Below, piece after piece: positions 1 to 4,848 of a stretch of 5,004 nucleotides of DNA. A program made the translations under genes and the position numbers. Below the pieces are notes generated by a model. The model was not told the origin of the DNA, did not search any database, and was given only the letters and a program-made list of their open reading frames with translations. This stretch comes from Treponema sp. Lineage in GTDB: Bacteria; Spirochaetota; Spirochaetia; Treponematales; Breznakiellaceae. The stretch is taken from assembly GCA_031278025.1 (NCBI GenBank), contig JAITLF010000202.1:1-5004 (forward strand). The letters are read 5' to 3'. How positions within the stretch are numbered: the first letter of the stretch is position 1; each line of letters starts with the position of its first letter.

Positions 1-237
1 TTTGTTCGTTATCCAACTGTTGTAATACGTCCGCTTCCCCGTTTTCTCGTTCACTATGCTCATCTCCAGATAATTGACCGGAAACGTATCCCCCTCGTTC
101 TCCTCATACCGTATCGGTACCCCGTTCACCCACCGCCAGGTGTACACCACATGATGCCGCCCGTTCCATCGGCATCGCGGGGGCTCCCCGTGCAATTCCA
201 ATTTTCCGAGCCCCCCACAACGGGGCAACCGGCATCT
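1..237 (-). pseudogene. DDE-type insertion-sequence transposase, fragment running off the left edge
   Basis: An open frame reads leftward from just after an in-frame TGA at 240-238 and leaves the window still open. The translated part contains RWVNGVPIRYEEN, then FPVNYLEMSIVNEKTGKRTY and YNSWITNK. This matches the general pattern of a family of DDE insertion-sequence transposases, in which a W/R-rich segment and VNGVPIR are followed by VNW-E--I-N--TGK-Y-NSWIT ahead of the last catalytic region. The family pattern is from memory, not a search. No start codon or N-terminal catalytic region lies upstream in this frame, so the gene is 5'-truncated or frameshifted. A Shine-Dalgarno site and ATG lie just upstream in another frame; removing one base from the six-C run at 211-216 would join the two frames. 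The product would catalyse transposition of its own element if complete. The exact IS family is not assigned. Confidence 0.7.
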
Positions 238-250
238 TCAACAAACCAAT

Positions 251-265
251 CATCATTCGCTCCTC
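251..265 (-). promoter_or_regulatory. Shine-Dalgarno site and tandem ATG ahead of the transposase fragment
   Basis: Read on the minus strand, GAGGAG (265-260) is followed by two adjacent ATG codons at 256-254 and 253-251; the second has the better 6-base spacing. The frame they open gives about 50 residues and ends at a TGA near position 107. It is offset by +1 from the transposase-like frame. The signal looks real as a ribosome binding site, but the ORF it opens resembles nothing I know. It may be the start of a gene interrupted here or of a frameshifted transposase. Confidence 0.4.
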
Positions 266-364
266 TTTTCGGTAATGTGCTAGTACTTACTATACTACGA
301 ACCCCCCAAAAACAATACCTTAGAATGTTTAATGCGCCCGCCCTGGTTGGAACCGCCTCTTTTG

Positions 365-393
365 TTGTAATTTTACCGCTTTGGAGGTATACT
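365..393 (+). promoter_or_regulatory. Candidate sigma70-type promoter for the pfkB-aroC operon
   Basis: TTGTAA at 365-370 (4 of 6 to TTGACA) and TATACT at 388-393 (5 of 6 to TATAAT) are separated by exactly 17 bases. Transcription would begin near position 400, giving a leader of about 24 bases with the Shine-Dalgarno site inside it. The location in the AT-richer gap directly ahead of the kinase gene supports it. It is assigned by eye only. Confidence 0.5.
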
Positions 394-400
394 TCATCAA

Positions 401-410
401 CTTACGTAAG
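401..410. promoter_or_regulatory. 10-bp perfect palindrome at the predicted transcription start, possible operator
   Basis: CTTACGTAAG is a perfect palindrome lying between the predicted -10 box and the kinase Shine-Dalgarno site, which begins at the next base. A dimeric regulator bound here would block transcription start. No second copy was noticed elsewhere in the window and no regulator gene is present, so the function is only inferred from position. Confidence 0.3.
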
Positions 411-417
411 AAGGAGG
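411..417 (+). promoter_or_regulatory. Ribosome binding site that fixes the kinase start
   Basis: AAGGAGG is a near-perfect Shine-Dalgarno sequence placed 6 bases before ATG at 424. It decides the start of the kinase: the frame stays open back to an ATG at 151, but the 91 extra residues resemble nothing in the family and overlap the opposite-strand transposase remnant. Confidence 0.85.
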
Positions 418-423
418 CAGTTC

Positions 424-1389
424 ATGATCCTGGCGTGCGGCGAAGCGCTGATAGACATGGTTCCCAAGACCTTTCCGGAGGGGGAAACGCTTTTTCTCCC
501 CTGCCCTGGGGGTAGTCCTTACAATACCGCCATTGCCATAGGCCGGCTTGGAGTTCCGGCGGCTTTTTTCGGAAGACTCTCTACGGATTTTTTCGGGGAA
601 ACCCTGATCCGCCGCCTGTCTCAAAACACGGTCCGAACCGATTTGATAGTCCGCTCGAACGAGACTACCACGCTGGCTTTCGTCAAACTCGAAAACGGCA
701 GGGAGCCTCAATACATCTTTTATACCCACGGAAGCGCCGACCGGTCCCTGACCCAGGCCGACCTTCCCGCGTCCCTCCCGCAAGACACCCGGTGCATCCT
801 CTTTGGGTCTATCTCCCTGACTATGGAGCCGGTGGCCTCCTCCATAGAGACCCTCATACGCCGGGAGGGGAAGCGGGGGAAGGATGCGCCGGTCATCTCC
901 CTGGACCCTAATGTGCGGCCCTTCATGATCCCCCACCGGGAGGCGTATGTTAAGCGGTTTGAGGGATGGGCGGCGGATGCGGTTATTGTCAAGATTTCCG
1001 AAGCGGATTGTGATTTTATGTACCCCGGCCTGGGGGTGGAAAAATCCGCCGCGCGAATCCTGTCCCTGGGGCCGCTTTTGGCGGTTACGACGCTGGGACC
1101 CCTGGGCGCGGCGGCCCTGCTCAAACGGGAGGATGGAACCGTACTCCGGGTTACCGCACCGGTGGTGGAGGTGCCGGTGGTGGATACCATCGGCGCGGGC
1201 GACACTTTCCATGGCGCTTTCCTCGCCTATCTGGAACTTCACGGCCGTATGTCCCGGCAGTTCATACCCGCCTTAACGGAAGAGGAGCTTTACGACGCCC
1301 TGTTCTTTGCAAACAAGGCCGCGTCATTAGTTTGTTCACGCCGGGGCGCGGAGCCGCCGACCTTTGCGGAAATGGAAGCCTTCGTCTGA
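424..1389 (+). CDS. PfkB-family carbohydrate kinase, fructokinase-like
   Basis: The 321-residue product is the usual length for ribokinase/PfkB-family sugar kinases, which transfer the ATP gamma-phosphate to a sugar hydroxyl in the cytoplasm. It starts with the typical GEALIDMV strand (6-13). The first PfkB signature is GGSPYNTAIAIGRLG (29-43), where sugar is bound. FYTHGSADRSLT (99-110) resembles the fructokinase FYR--AD--L segment, and DPNVRP (161-166) and VTTLG (221-225) are family strands. The second signature, DTIGAGDTFHGAFL (254-267), holds the anion-hole GAGD and the catalytic base Asp260. Fructose is the likeliest substrate, by motif resemblance; other hexoses or nucleosides cannot be excluded. 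The start is set by the AAGGAGG site at 411-417. The stop TGA shares its A with the aroC ATG, so the two genes are co-transcribed and probably translationally coupled. No shikimate-pathway role is evident from the sequence. Confidence 0.93.
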   Translation: MILACGEALIDMVPKTFPEGETLFLPCPGGSPYNTAIAIGRLGVPAAFFGRLSTDFFGETLIRRLSQNTVRTDLIVRSNETTTLAFVKLENGREPQYIFYTHGSADRSLTQADLPASLPQDTRCILFGSISLTMEPVASSIETLIRREGKRGKDAPVISLDPNVRPFMIPHREAYVKRFEGWAADAVIVKISEADCDFMYPGLGVEKSAARILSLGPLLAVTTLGPLGAAALLKREDGTVLRVTAPVVEVPVVDTIGAGDTFHGAFLAYLELHGRMSRQFIPALTEEELYDALFFANKAASLVCSRRGAEPPTFAEMEAFV

Positions 1390-2492
1390 TGGGGGGCAGC
1401 AGTTTCGGTACGATTTTTACCGTTACCACCTTCGGGGAATCCCACGGGCCCGCCCTGGGCTGCGTCATTGACGGCTGTCCCGTGGGCGTCCCCCTGTGCG
1501 CGGAGGACATACGCCGGGAACTGAGCCGCCGGCGTCCGGGTGGCGGCGGGCCCGCCACTACCCGTTCCGAGCCGGACGAGCCGGAAATCCTTTCCGGCGT
1601 TTTCGAGGGCAGGACTCTGGGGACTCCCCTTGCGGTCATGGTGCGCAACACCGCCCAACGCTCCGGCGACTACGACAATCTGAAAGACCTCTACAGGCCG
1701 GGCCATGCCGACTGGGTTTGGGAAGCCAAGTACGGTTTCCGGGATCACCGGGGAGGGGGCAGGAGTTCCGGGCGGGAAACCCTGGGCAGGGTTGCCGCAG
1801 GAGCGGCGGCCAAGGCATTTCTCTCCGGGTCAGGCGTTACGGTCCGGGCGTGGACTTCCTCGGCTGCGGGGATAGATGCCCCAGGCCCTGGCGAGAGCGG
1901 GTTTGATCTTGACGAGGCGGAAGGCAATCCCCTGCGGGTTCCGCACCGGGAAACCGCCGAAAGGATGCTTGCCGTGATAGAGGAACTGCGCGCCGAGGGG
2001 GACAGCGCAGGGGGGATCGTTTCCTGCTTGGTAACCGGCCTTCCGCCGGGCCTGGGGGATCCGGTCTTTGGGAAGCTGGACGCCCGGCTGGCTGCCGCCA
2101 TGCTTTCTATCGGGGCCGCTAAAGCCGTTGCCTTTGGCGCGGGTTTTGCCGCCGCTTCTTCCCGTGGTTCCCTTCAAAACGACCGCCCCATACCAAAGAC
2201 CGGCCCGCTTCTTCCGGGAGTCCCTGATATCGCATTCCAGACCAACCATTCAGGCGGCATCCTGGGGGGAATCTCCACGGGTATGCCCCTTGAGTTTACC
2301 GTGGCTTTCAAGCCCGTTGCCTCAATCTCCGTACCGCAGAAGACGGTGGACCGGGGAGGGGGCGTGCGGGACCTGGTGATTCAGGGCCGCCATGACGTAT
2401 GCGTCTGCCCCCGGGCCGTACCGGTGGTGGAAGCCATGACCGCCCTGGTGCTGGCGGACCTTCTTCTTCTTAACCGGAGCGGGCGGGTATGA
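1389..2492 (+). CDS. aroC: Chorismate synthase
   Basis: The 367-residue enzyme removes phosphate from 5-enolpyruvylshikimate-3-phosphate to give chorismate, using reduced FMN, and is the last step of the shikimate pathway. The three family signatures are visible: GESHGPALGCVIDGCP (16-31), GRSSGRETLGRVAAGA (124-139) and RHDVCVCPRAVPVVEAM (334-350). The conserved YRPGHAD (102-108), NHSGGILGGISTGMP (286-300) and QKTVD (317-321) blocks are also present. Length is normal for the shorter bacterial forms. One departure is Gly128 in GRSSGRET, where most relatives have alanine. The ATG at 1389 overlaps the kinase stop by one base (TGATG) and has only a weak GGAAG upstream, so initiation probably depends on ribosomes finishing the kinase. 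An upstream in-frame ATG at 1332 would add 19 residues unlike the family. Other aro genes are not in the window. Confidence 0.97.
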   Translation: MGGSSFGTIFTVTTFGESHGPALGCVIDGCPVGVPLCAEDIRRELSRRRPGGGGPATTRSEPDEPEILSGVFEGRTLGTPLAVMVRNTAQRSGDYDNLKDLYRPGHADWVWEAKYGFRDHRGGGRSSGRETLGRVAAGAAAKAFLSGSGVTVRAWTSSAAGIDAPGPGESGFDLDEAEGNPLRVPHRETAERMLAVIEELRAEGDSAGGIVSCLVTGLPPGLGDPVFGKLDARLAAAMLSIGAAKAVAFGAGFAAASSRGSLQNDRPIPKTGPLLPGVPDIAFQTNHSGGILGGISTGMPLEFTVAFKPVASISVPQKTVDRGGGVRDLVIQGRHDVCVCPRAVPVVEAMTALVLADLLLLNRSGRV

Positions 2493-2524
2493 CGGGCGGT
2501 TTTGTGCCAGGCGAACCCACGGAG

Positions 2525-2543
2525 CCCGATAATCGGGATTTTT
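2525..2543 (+). terminator. Weak intrinsic-terminator-like hairpin after aroC
   Basis: CCCGA and TCGGG pair across a TAA loop (2525-2537) and are followed by A and five Ts (2539-2543). The 5-bp stem is short for a rho-independent terminator, so leakage into xdhC is plausible. It lies 33 bases after the aroC stop, a usual place. The downstream arm overlaps GGGAT (2535-2539), which can instead pair with ATCCC (2548-2552), giving a competing fold. Confidence 0.4.
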
Positions 2544-2581
2544 GTGGATCCCTTCCCTCCTTCTGTCGCGGAACGCGGGCG

Positions 2582-2610
2582 TTGGTTTTGGAACAGCCCC
2601 CGCTTATTAT
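2582..2610 (+). promoter_or_regulatory. Candidate sigma70-type promoter for xdhC
   Basis: TTGGTT at 2582-2587 (3 of 6 to consensus) and TATTAT at 2605-2610 (5 of 6) are spaced by 17 bases, in the only AT-rich patch between aroC and xdhC. Start would be near 2617, just before the leader hairpin at 2620-2647. The -35 is poor, so activator control or read-through from aroC remains possible. Confidence 0.35.
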
Positions 2611-2619
2611 AAATAGCTG

Positions 2620-2647
2620 ATCCCTCCGCCGAAAGTCCCGGAGGGAT
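2620..2647 (+). promoter_or_regulatory. Leader hairpin just upstream of the xdhC start
   Basis: ATCCCTCCG (2620-2628) and CGGAGGGAT (2639-2647) form a perfect 9-bp inverted repeat with a 10-base loop. The right arm contains a Shine-Dalgarno-like GGAGGG and the first in-frame ATG. The left arm's CCTCCG (2623-2628) could instead pair with CGGAGG of the functional ribosome binding site at 2655-2660. The lack of a following T tract argues against a simple terminator. A role in translation control is inferred only from complementarity. Confidence 0.4.
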
Positions 2648-2652
2648 GATGA

Positions 2653-2660
2653 CCCGGAGG
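2653..2660 (+). promoter_or_regulatory. Ribosome binding site that selects the xdhC start
   Basis: CCCGGAGG ends 6 bases before ATG 2667, an ideal spacing. The identical octamer occurs 16 bases earlier (2637-2644), but there it is only 1 or 4 bases from the ATGs at 2646 and 2649, and it lies inside the leader hairpin. Start 2667 is therefore preferred over the two upstream in-frame ATGs, which would add 7 or 6 residues. Confidence 0.7.
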
Positions 2661-2666
2661 AAACCC

Positions 2667-3695
2667 ATGCAAAGTAAAGACCTGTTTGAGGCAGTCCTTG
2701 AGAAAACACGTTCCGGTGAAGACACGGTATTGGCCACCATCGTGGCCGAAGCCGGATCCGGCCCCCGGAGCGTGGGCGCTCATATGTTAGTGGACCAACA
2801 AGGCAGGGTCTGCGGAACCATAGGGGGCGGAACGATGGAGTACAAAGCGGTAGAATTTGCCCAAACCCTGCTGGCGCGTCGGCAATCCCGGCGCAAGACC
2901 TACCGGCTCTACCAAAATGATGAGGAAGAATTGGGTATGCTATGCGGCGGCGATGTGGATGTCTATTTTCAGTTTATCCCAGGGGGTGCCCGTAAAACGA
3001 TAACCCTGATGACGGCCTGTCTTGCCCGCCTGGAAAAAGACGAAGACCTCTGGCTCTTTATCGACCTGACGAGTTCCACCGATTGGACCATGTCCCTGTA
3101 TGCGGAGGGCCTTCCCCTGGAAGGTATGTGCCTGAGCGGGGATGCTATAAAAGCCCTGACCCGGAACCGGGGCGTTTTGGTCAAGGCCGGGGACCGGCTC
3201 GTTTACGGAGAACCCATCAACTTTGCGGGCAAGGTTTTTATTTTTGGGGGAGGGCACGTAGCCCGGGCCCTGCAGCCGCTACTTACCACCGTCGGCTTCC
3301 GGTGCGTTGTTTTCGACAACCGGGAAGAATTTGTCCGGCGGGAACTCTTTCCCACCGCCCACGATTTAACTGCCGACGATTACGGGAACATATACGAAAA
3401 GCATACCATAACTCCCGATGACTACATCGTGATAGTAACCCACGCCTACGATCTTGCCGTCCTGCGGCAGGTGATACACAAAAACTGCGCGTATATCGGC
3501 GTTATCGGGAGTAAAACCAAGGCGGTGGCGGTTAAACAGGAACTGCTCCGCGGCGGGGTAGGCGAAGAACAGGTGAACCGTATCAATCTTCCTATAGGGT
3601 TGCCCATAAAATCCGAAACCCCGGAGGAAATAGCCGTCAGTATTGCAGGAGAAATGATCCTGCGCCGGGCGGAAAGAAGGGCCTCATGGAAATAA
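2667..3695 (+). CDS. xdhC: XdhC/CoxI-family molybdoenzyme maturation protein
   Basis: This 342-residue protein has the two-domain architecture of XdhC/CoxI proteins. These bind molybdenum cofactor and promote its sulfuration and insertion into xanthine dehydrogenase, aldehyde oxidoreductase or CO dehydrogenase-type hydroxylases. The N-terminal domain shows GSGPRSVGAHMLVD (30-43), GTIGGGTMEYKAVE (50-63) and CGGDVDVYF (93-101). The C-terminal Rossmann domain shows KVFIFGGGHVARAL (189-202), DDYIVIVTHAYDLAVLR (251-267), YIGVIGSK (276-283) and the closing GLPIKSETPEEIAVSI (311-326). All landmarks are intact. It may have its own promoter and leader structure, 174 bases after aroC. No molybdenum hydroxylase, cofactor or purine gene lies within the window, so its partner enzyme is unknown. 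The symbol is given by family; a yqeB-like role in selenium-dependent hydroxylase maturation is an alternative. It converges on the HAD pseudogene. Confidence 0.88.
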   Translation: MQSKDLFEAVLEKTRSGEDTVLATIVAEAGSGPRSVGAHMLVDQQGRVCGTIGGGTMEYKAVEFAQTLLARRQSRRKTYRLYQNDEEELGMLCGGDVDVYFQFIPGGARKTITLMTACLARLEKDEDLWLFIDLTSSTDWTMSLYAEGLPLEGMCLSGDAIKALTRNRGVLVKAGDRLVYGEPINFAGKVFIFGGGHVARALQPLLTTVGFRCVVFDNREEFVRRELFPTAHDLTADDYGNIYEKHTITPDDYIVIVTHAYDLAVLRQVIHKNCAYIGVIGSKTKAVAVKQELLRGGVGEEQVNRINLPIGLPIKSETPEEIAVSIAGEMILRRAERRASWK

Positions 3696-3741
3696 CCGGA
3701 TAGTCGCTTTACCGCCCCGCGCGGGTCCTCAGTATCGTTAT

Positions 3742-3760
3742 GGCAGGGAGGATTCCCGCC
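3742..3760. terminator. Weak hairpin between convergent genes
   Basis: GGC and GGGA (with one bulged A) pair with TCCC and GCC around a GGAT loop, about 46 bases past the xdhC stop and 45 bases from the HAD stop. Its place between two converging genes suits a shared terminator, but no T tract follows directly on either strand. Nearby, CCCGCGCGGG (3716-3725) is a loopless palindrome, and CTTCAGGT is repeated in tandem around 3782-3798. None is convincing alone. Confidence 0.2.
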
Positions 3761-3804
3761 GTGCTTAAAGGTTTTCTATCTCTTCAGGTTCTTCAGGTGG
3801 AATC

Positions 3805-4630
3805 TCAAGACTCACGGCTCATCGTTGTTTTTCCAGGATGGTCCGGACTGTTTCGGCAAACCCCCTCGCCGCATTCCCGTTTTGCGACAAAGGCGGGCTC
3901 GCGCGTGATGATCCCTTTATAACGGCGTATGTTTGCCACGGCGCAGGACAGGGGGAATCGGGCGAACATGGGCTCGTCGTTGGGGGAATCCCCTACAAAA
4001 ACGACTTCCTTGTCGCCTGAGCCGGGCTGCCAGCCGAAACGCCGAGAAAGAAACCGCTCCGCCATGGCAACCTTGTTGTAGGTCCCCATCCATACGTTCA
4101 CATGATATAGAGGAAATGTTAGCTATGGCTCCCTCCTCTTCCGCAATACGCCGCGCCTTTTCCGCCTCCTTAAGGGAGAGGGCCGGCTTTTCTTCGGCGA
4201 AATCCAGGGCCAGGTCGAAAAGCTGGGCGAACTGATCCTTTGCTACCCGAAGGCCGGGTACTTCCGCCAGCGCCCGTATACGAATACGTTCCAATGTTGG
4301 ATGATCGTTCCGCACCGCGTTGGGGTGGAACTCCTGCTTAAGGAAGCGGCCTCCTTCGTCCTGGTCCTCTTCCCAAAAGGCGAGCGCGCCGTTCTCGCCT
4401 ACCACCCCGTCCACCGGCCATTCCCTGGTGATGAGGTCGCACCAGCCCGCAGGCCGGCCAGTAACCGGGATAACCCTAAGCCCGGCATCCTTGAGGTCCC
4501 AAAGCGCGCTGTAAGATTTACGCGGCAGATTGCCGTCCTGGGTAAGGGTATCGTCTATATCCATGAGGATGAAGCGTATTCCCGCAGCCTCGTCTTTTGT
4601 CATTTCTGTAATGTTTTTCATACGTATCAT
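3805..4630 (-). pseudogene. HAD-superfamily (IIB/Cof-like) phosphatase broken by a one-base frameshift
   Basis: Two overlapping reading frames together encode one HAD phosphatase of about 274 residues. Frame one (from ATG 4630) carries motif I, MDIDDTLTQDG, with nucleophile Asp24 and acid/base Asp26, and motif II, VTGRP (Thr57). A cap region follows, ending ...IANISSI near 4106. The second frame resumes as HVNVWMGTYNKVAMAERFL, with motif III Lys about 186 and motif IV GDSPND (213-218), and ends at TGA 3807-3805. The total span is 826 bases, one more than a multiple of three, so one extra base, most simply a T near 4105, separates the halves. The family hydrolyses small phosphorylated metabolites. 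A sugar-phosphate or mannosyl-3-phosphoglycerate phosphatase-like role is possible but unproven. ATGs at 4630, 4621 and 4603 all lack a Shine-Dalgarno site, and a MITE-like element begins 13 bases upstream. A sequencing error could mimic the frameshift. Confidence 0.85.
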
Positions 4631-4643
4631 GATGACACAGAAC

Positions 4644-4659
4644 GAGGCTGTCGAAAAAG
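4644..4659 (+). repeat. Left terminal inverted repeat
   Basis: Sixteen bases beginning GAGGCTGTCGAA pair with the opposite end of the element with mismatches at positions 4, 13 and 16. It lies 13 bases from the HAD start codon, so it has replaced whatever lay immediately upstream of that gene. Confidence 0.6.
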
Positions 4660-4745
4660 TGTTTCAGAGGGGGTTGAGACACTATATATAGCGTATCAAT
4701 TACCTTTAACACACCATATTATAGTAGTTTTTGCTTATTGACGGA

Positions 4746-4761
4746 TTTATTCGACAGTCTC
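4746..4761 (-). repeat. Right terminal inverted repeat
   Basis: Its reverse complement begins GAGACTGTCGAA, and it is directly followed by AAC, the candidate target duplication. The zinc-ribbon-like remnant starts 7 bases beyond it. Confidence 0.6.
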
Positions 4762-4768
4762 AACGAAA

Positions 4769-4819
4769 GTGTTTTGTCCCGACTGCGGCAGAAAAGTAGA
4801 AATGGGTGCTTCCGCCTGA
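4769..4819 (+). pseudogene. Short zinc-ribbon-like remnant
   Basis: From GTG 4769 the frame reads VFCPDCGRKVEMGASA and then TGA. CPDCGRKV is the typical first knuckle (CxxCG) of a zinc ribbon, but no second cysteine pair follows before the stop. No ribosome binding site is seen, and upstream the frame runs only into the inverted repeat. This could be the tail of a gene cut by insertion of the MITE-like element, a tiny ORF translated with the one 30 bases downstream, or chance. Confidence 0.3.
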
Positions 4820-4833
4820 TTTGGGCAATCAAT

Positions 4834-4840
4834 AAAGGAG
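4834..4840 (+). promoter_or_regulatory. Ribosome binding site of the cysteine-rich ORF
   Basis: AAAGGAG lies 8 bases before GTG 4849 and is the main reason to prefer this start, since the frame is open for a long way upstream without a methionine codon near the site. Confidence 0.55.
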
Positions 4841-4848
4841 ACGGGGAA

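Larger units (their letters stand above)
4644..4761. mobile_element. 118-bp MITE-like element with terminal inverted repeats
   Basis: The left end (4644-4659) starts GAGGCTGTCGAA and the right end (4746-4761), reverse complemented, starts GAGACTGTCGAA. The 16-bp arms match at 13 positions. The trinucleotide AAC flanks both sides (4641-4643 and 4762-4764) and could be a 3-bp target duplication. The interior is much more AT-rich than the genes around it and encodes no convincing protein. A second inverted repeat, GTGTTTC/GAGACAC (4659-4682), follows the left end. These features fit a miniature inverted-repeat element or the fused ends of an internally deleted insertion sequence moved by a transposase elsewhere. 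A perfect TATAAT on the minus strand (4723-4718) points outward to the HAD gene but has no good -35. Whether the transposase remnant at the left edge is related cannot be told here. Confidence 0.6.

Noticed and set aside
281..297. TAGTA/TACTA inverted repeat left of the kinase promoter
   Set aside because: Five-base AT-rich arms are expected by chance and no start site or other signal lines up with them.
151..423. A 91-residue N-terminal extension of the kinase
   Set aside because: The PfkB fold begins at ATG 424 behind a strong AAGGAGG; the extension overlaps the opposite-strand transposase remnant and the likely promoter.
397..1242. A 281-residue minus-strand ORF opposite the kinase
   Set aside because: It is Arg/Gly/Pro/His-rich and has no recognisable domain; it is the kind of ORF expected opposite a GC-rich gene.
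1262..2249. Several overlapping minus-strand and alternative-frame ORFs over aroC
   Set aside because: aroC is unambiguous in its own frame and these show only shadow composition.
4588..4600. A second GAGGCTG near the inverted repeat on the minus strand inside the HAD coding region
   Set aside because: Only a short match that diverges immediately; it encodes DEAAG of the HAD protein and lacks the rest of the terminal repeat.
4518..4712. A 64-residue minus-strand ORF starting in the MITE-like element
   Set aside because: It overlaps the HAD start in another frame and shows no domain; probably chance coding of element ends.
4301..4741. A 146-residue plus-strand ORF over the HAD gene and into the MITE-like element
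   Set aside because: It runs antisense to clear HAD motifs and its tail is non-coding repeat sequence; no ribosome binding site or domain.
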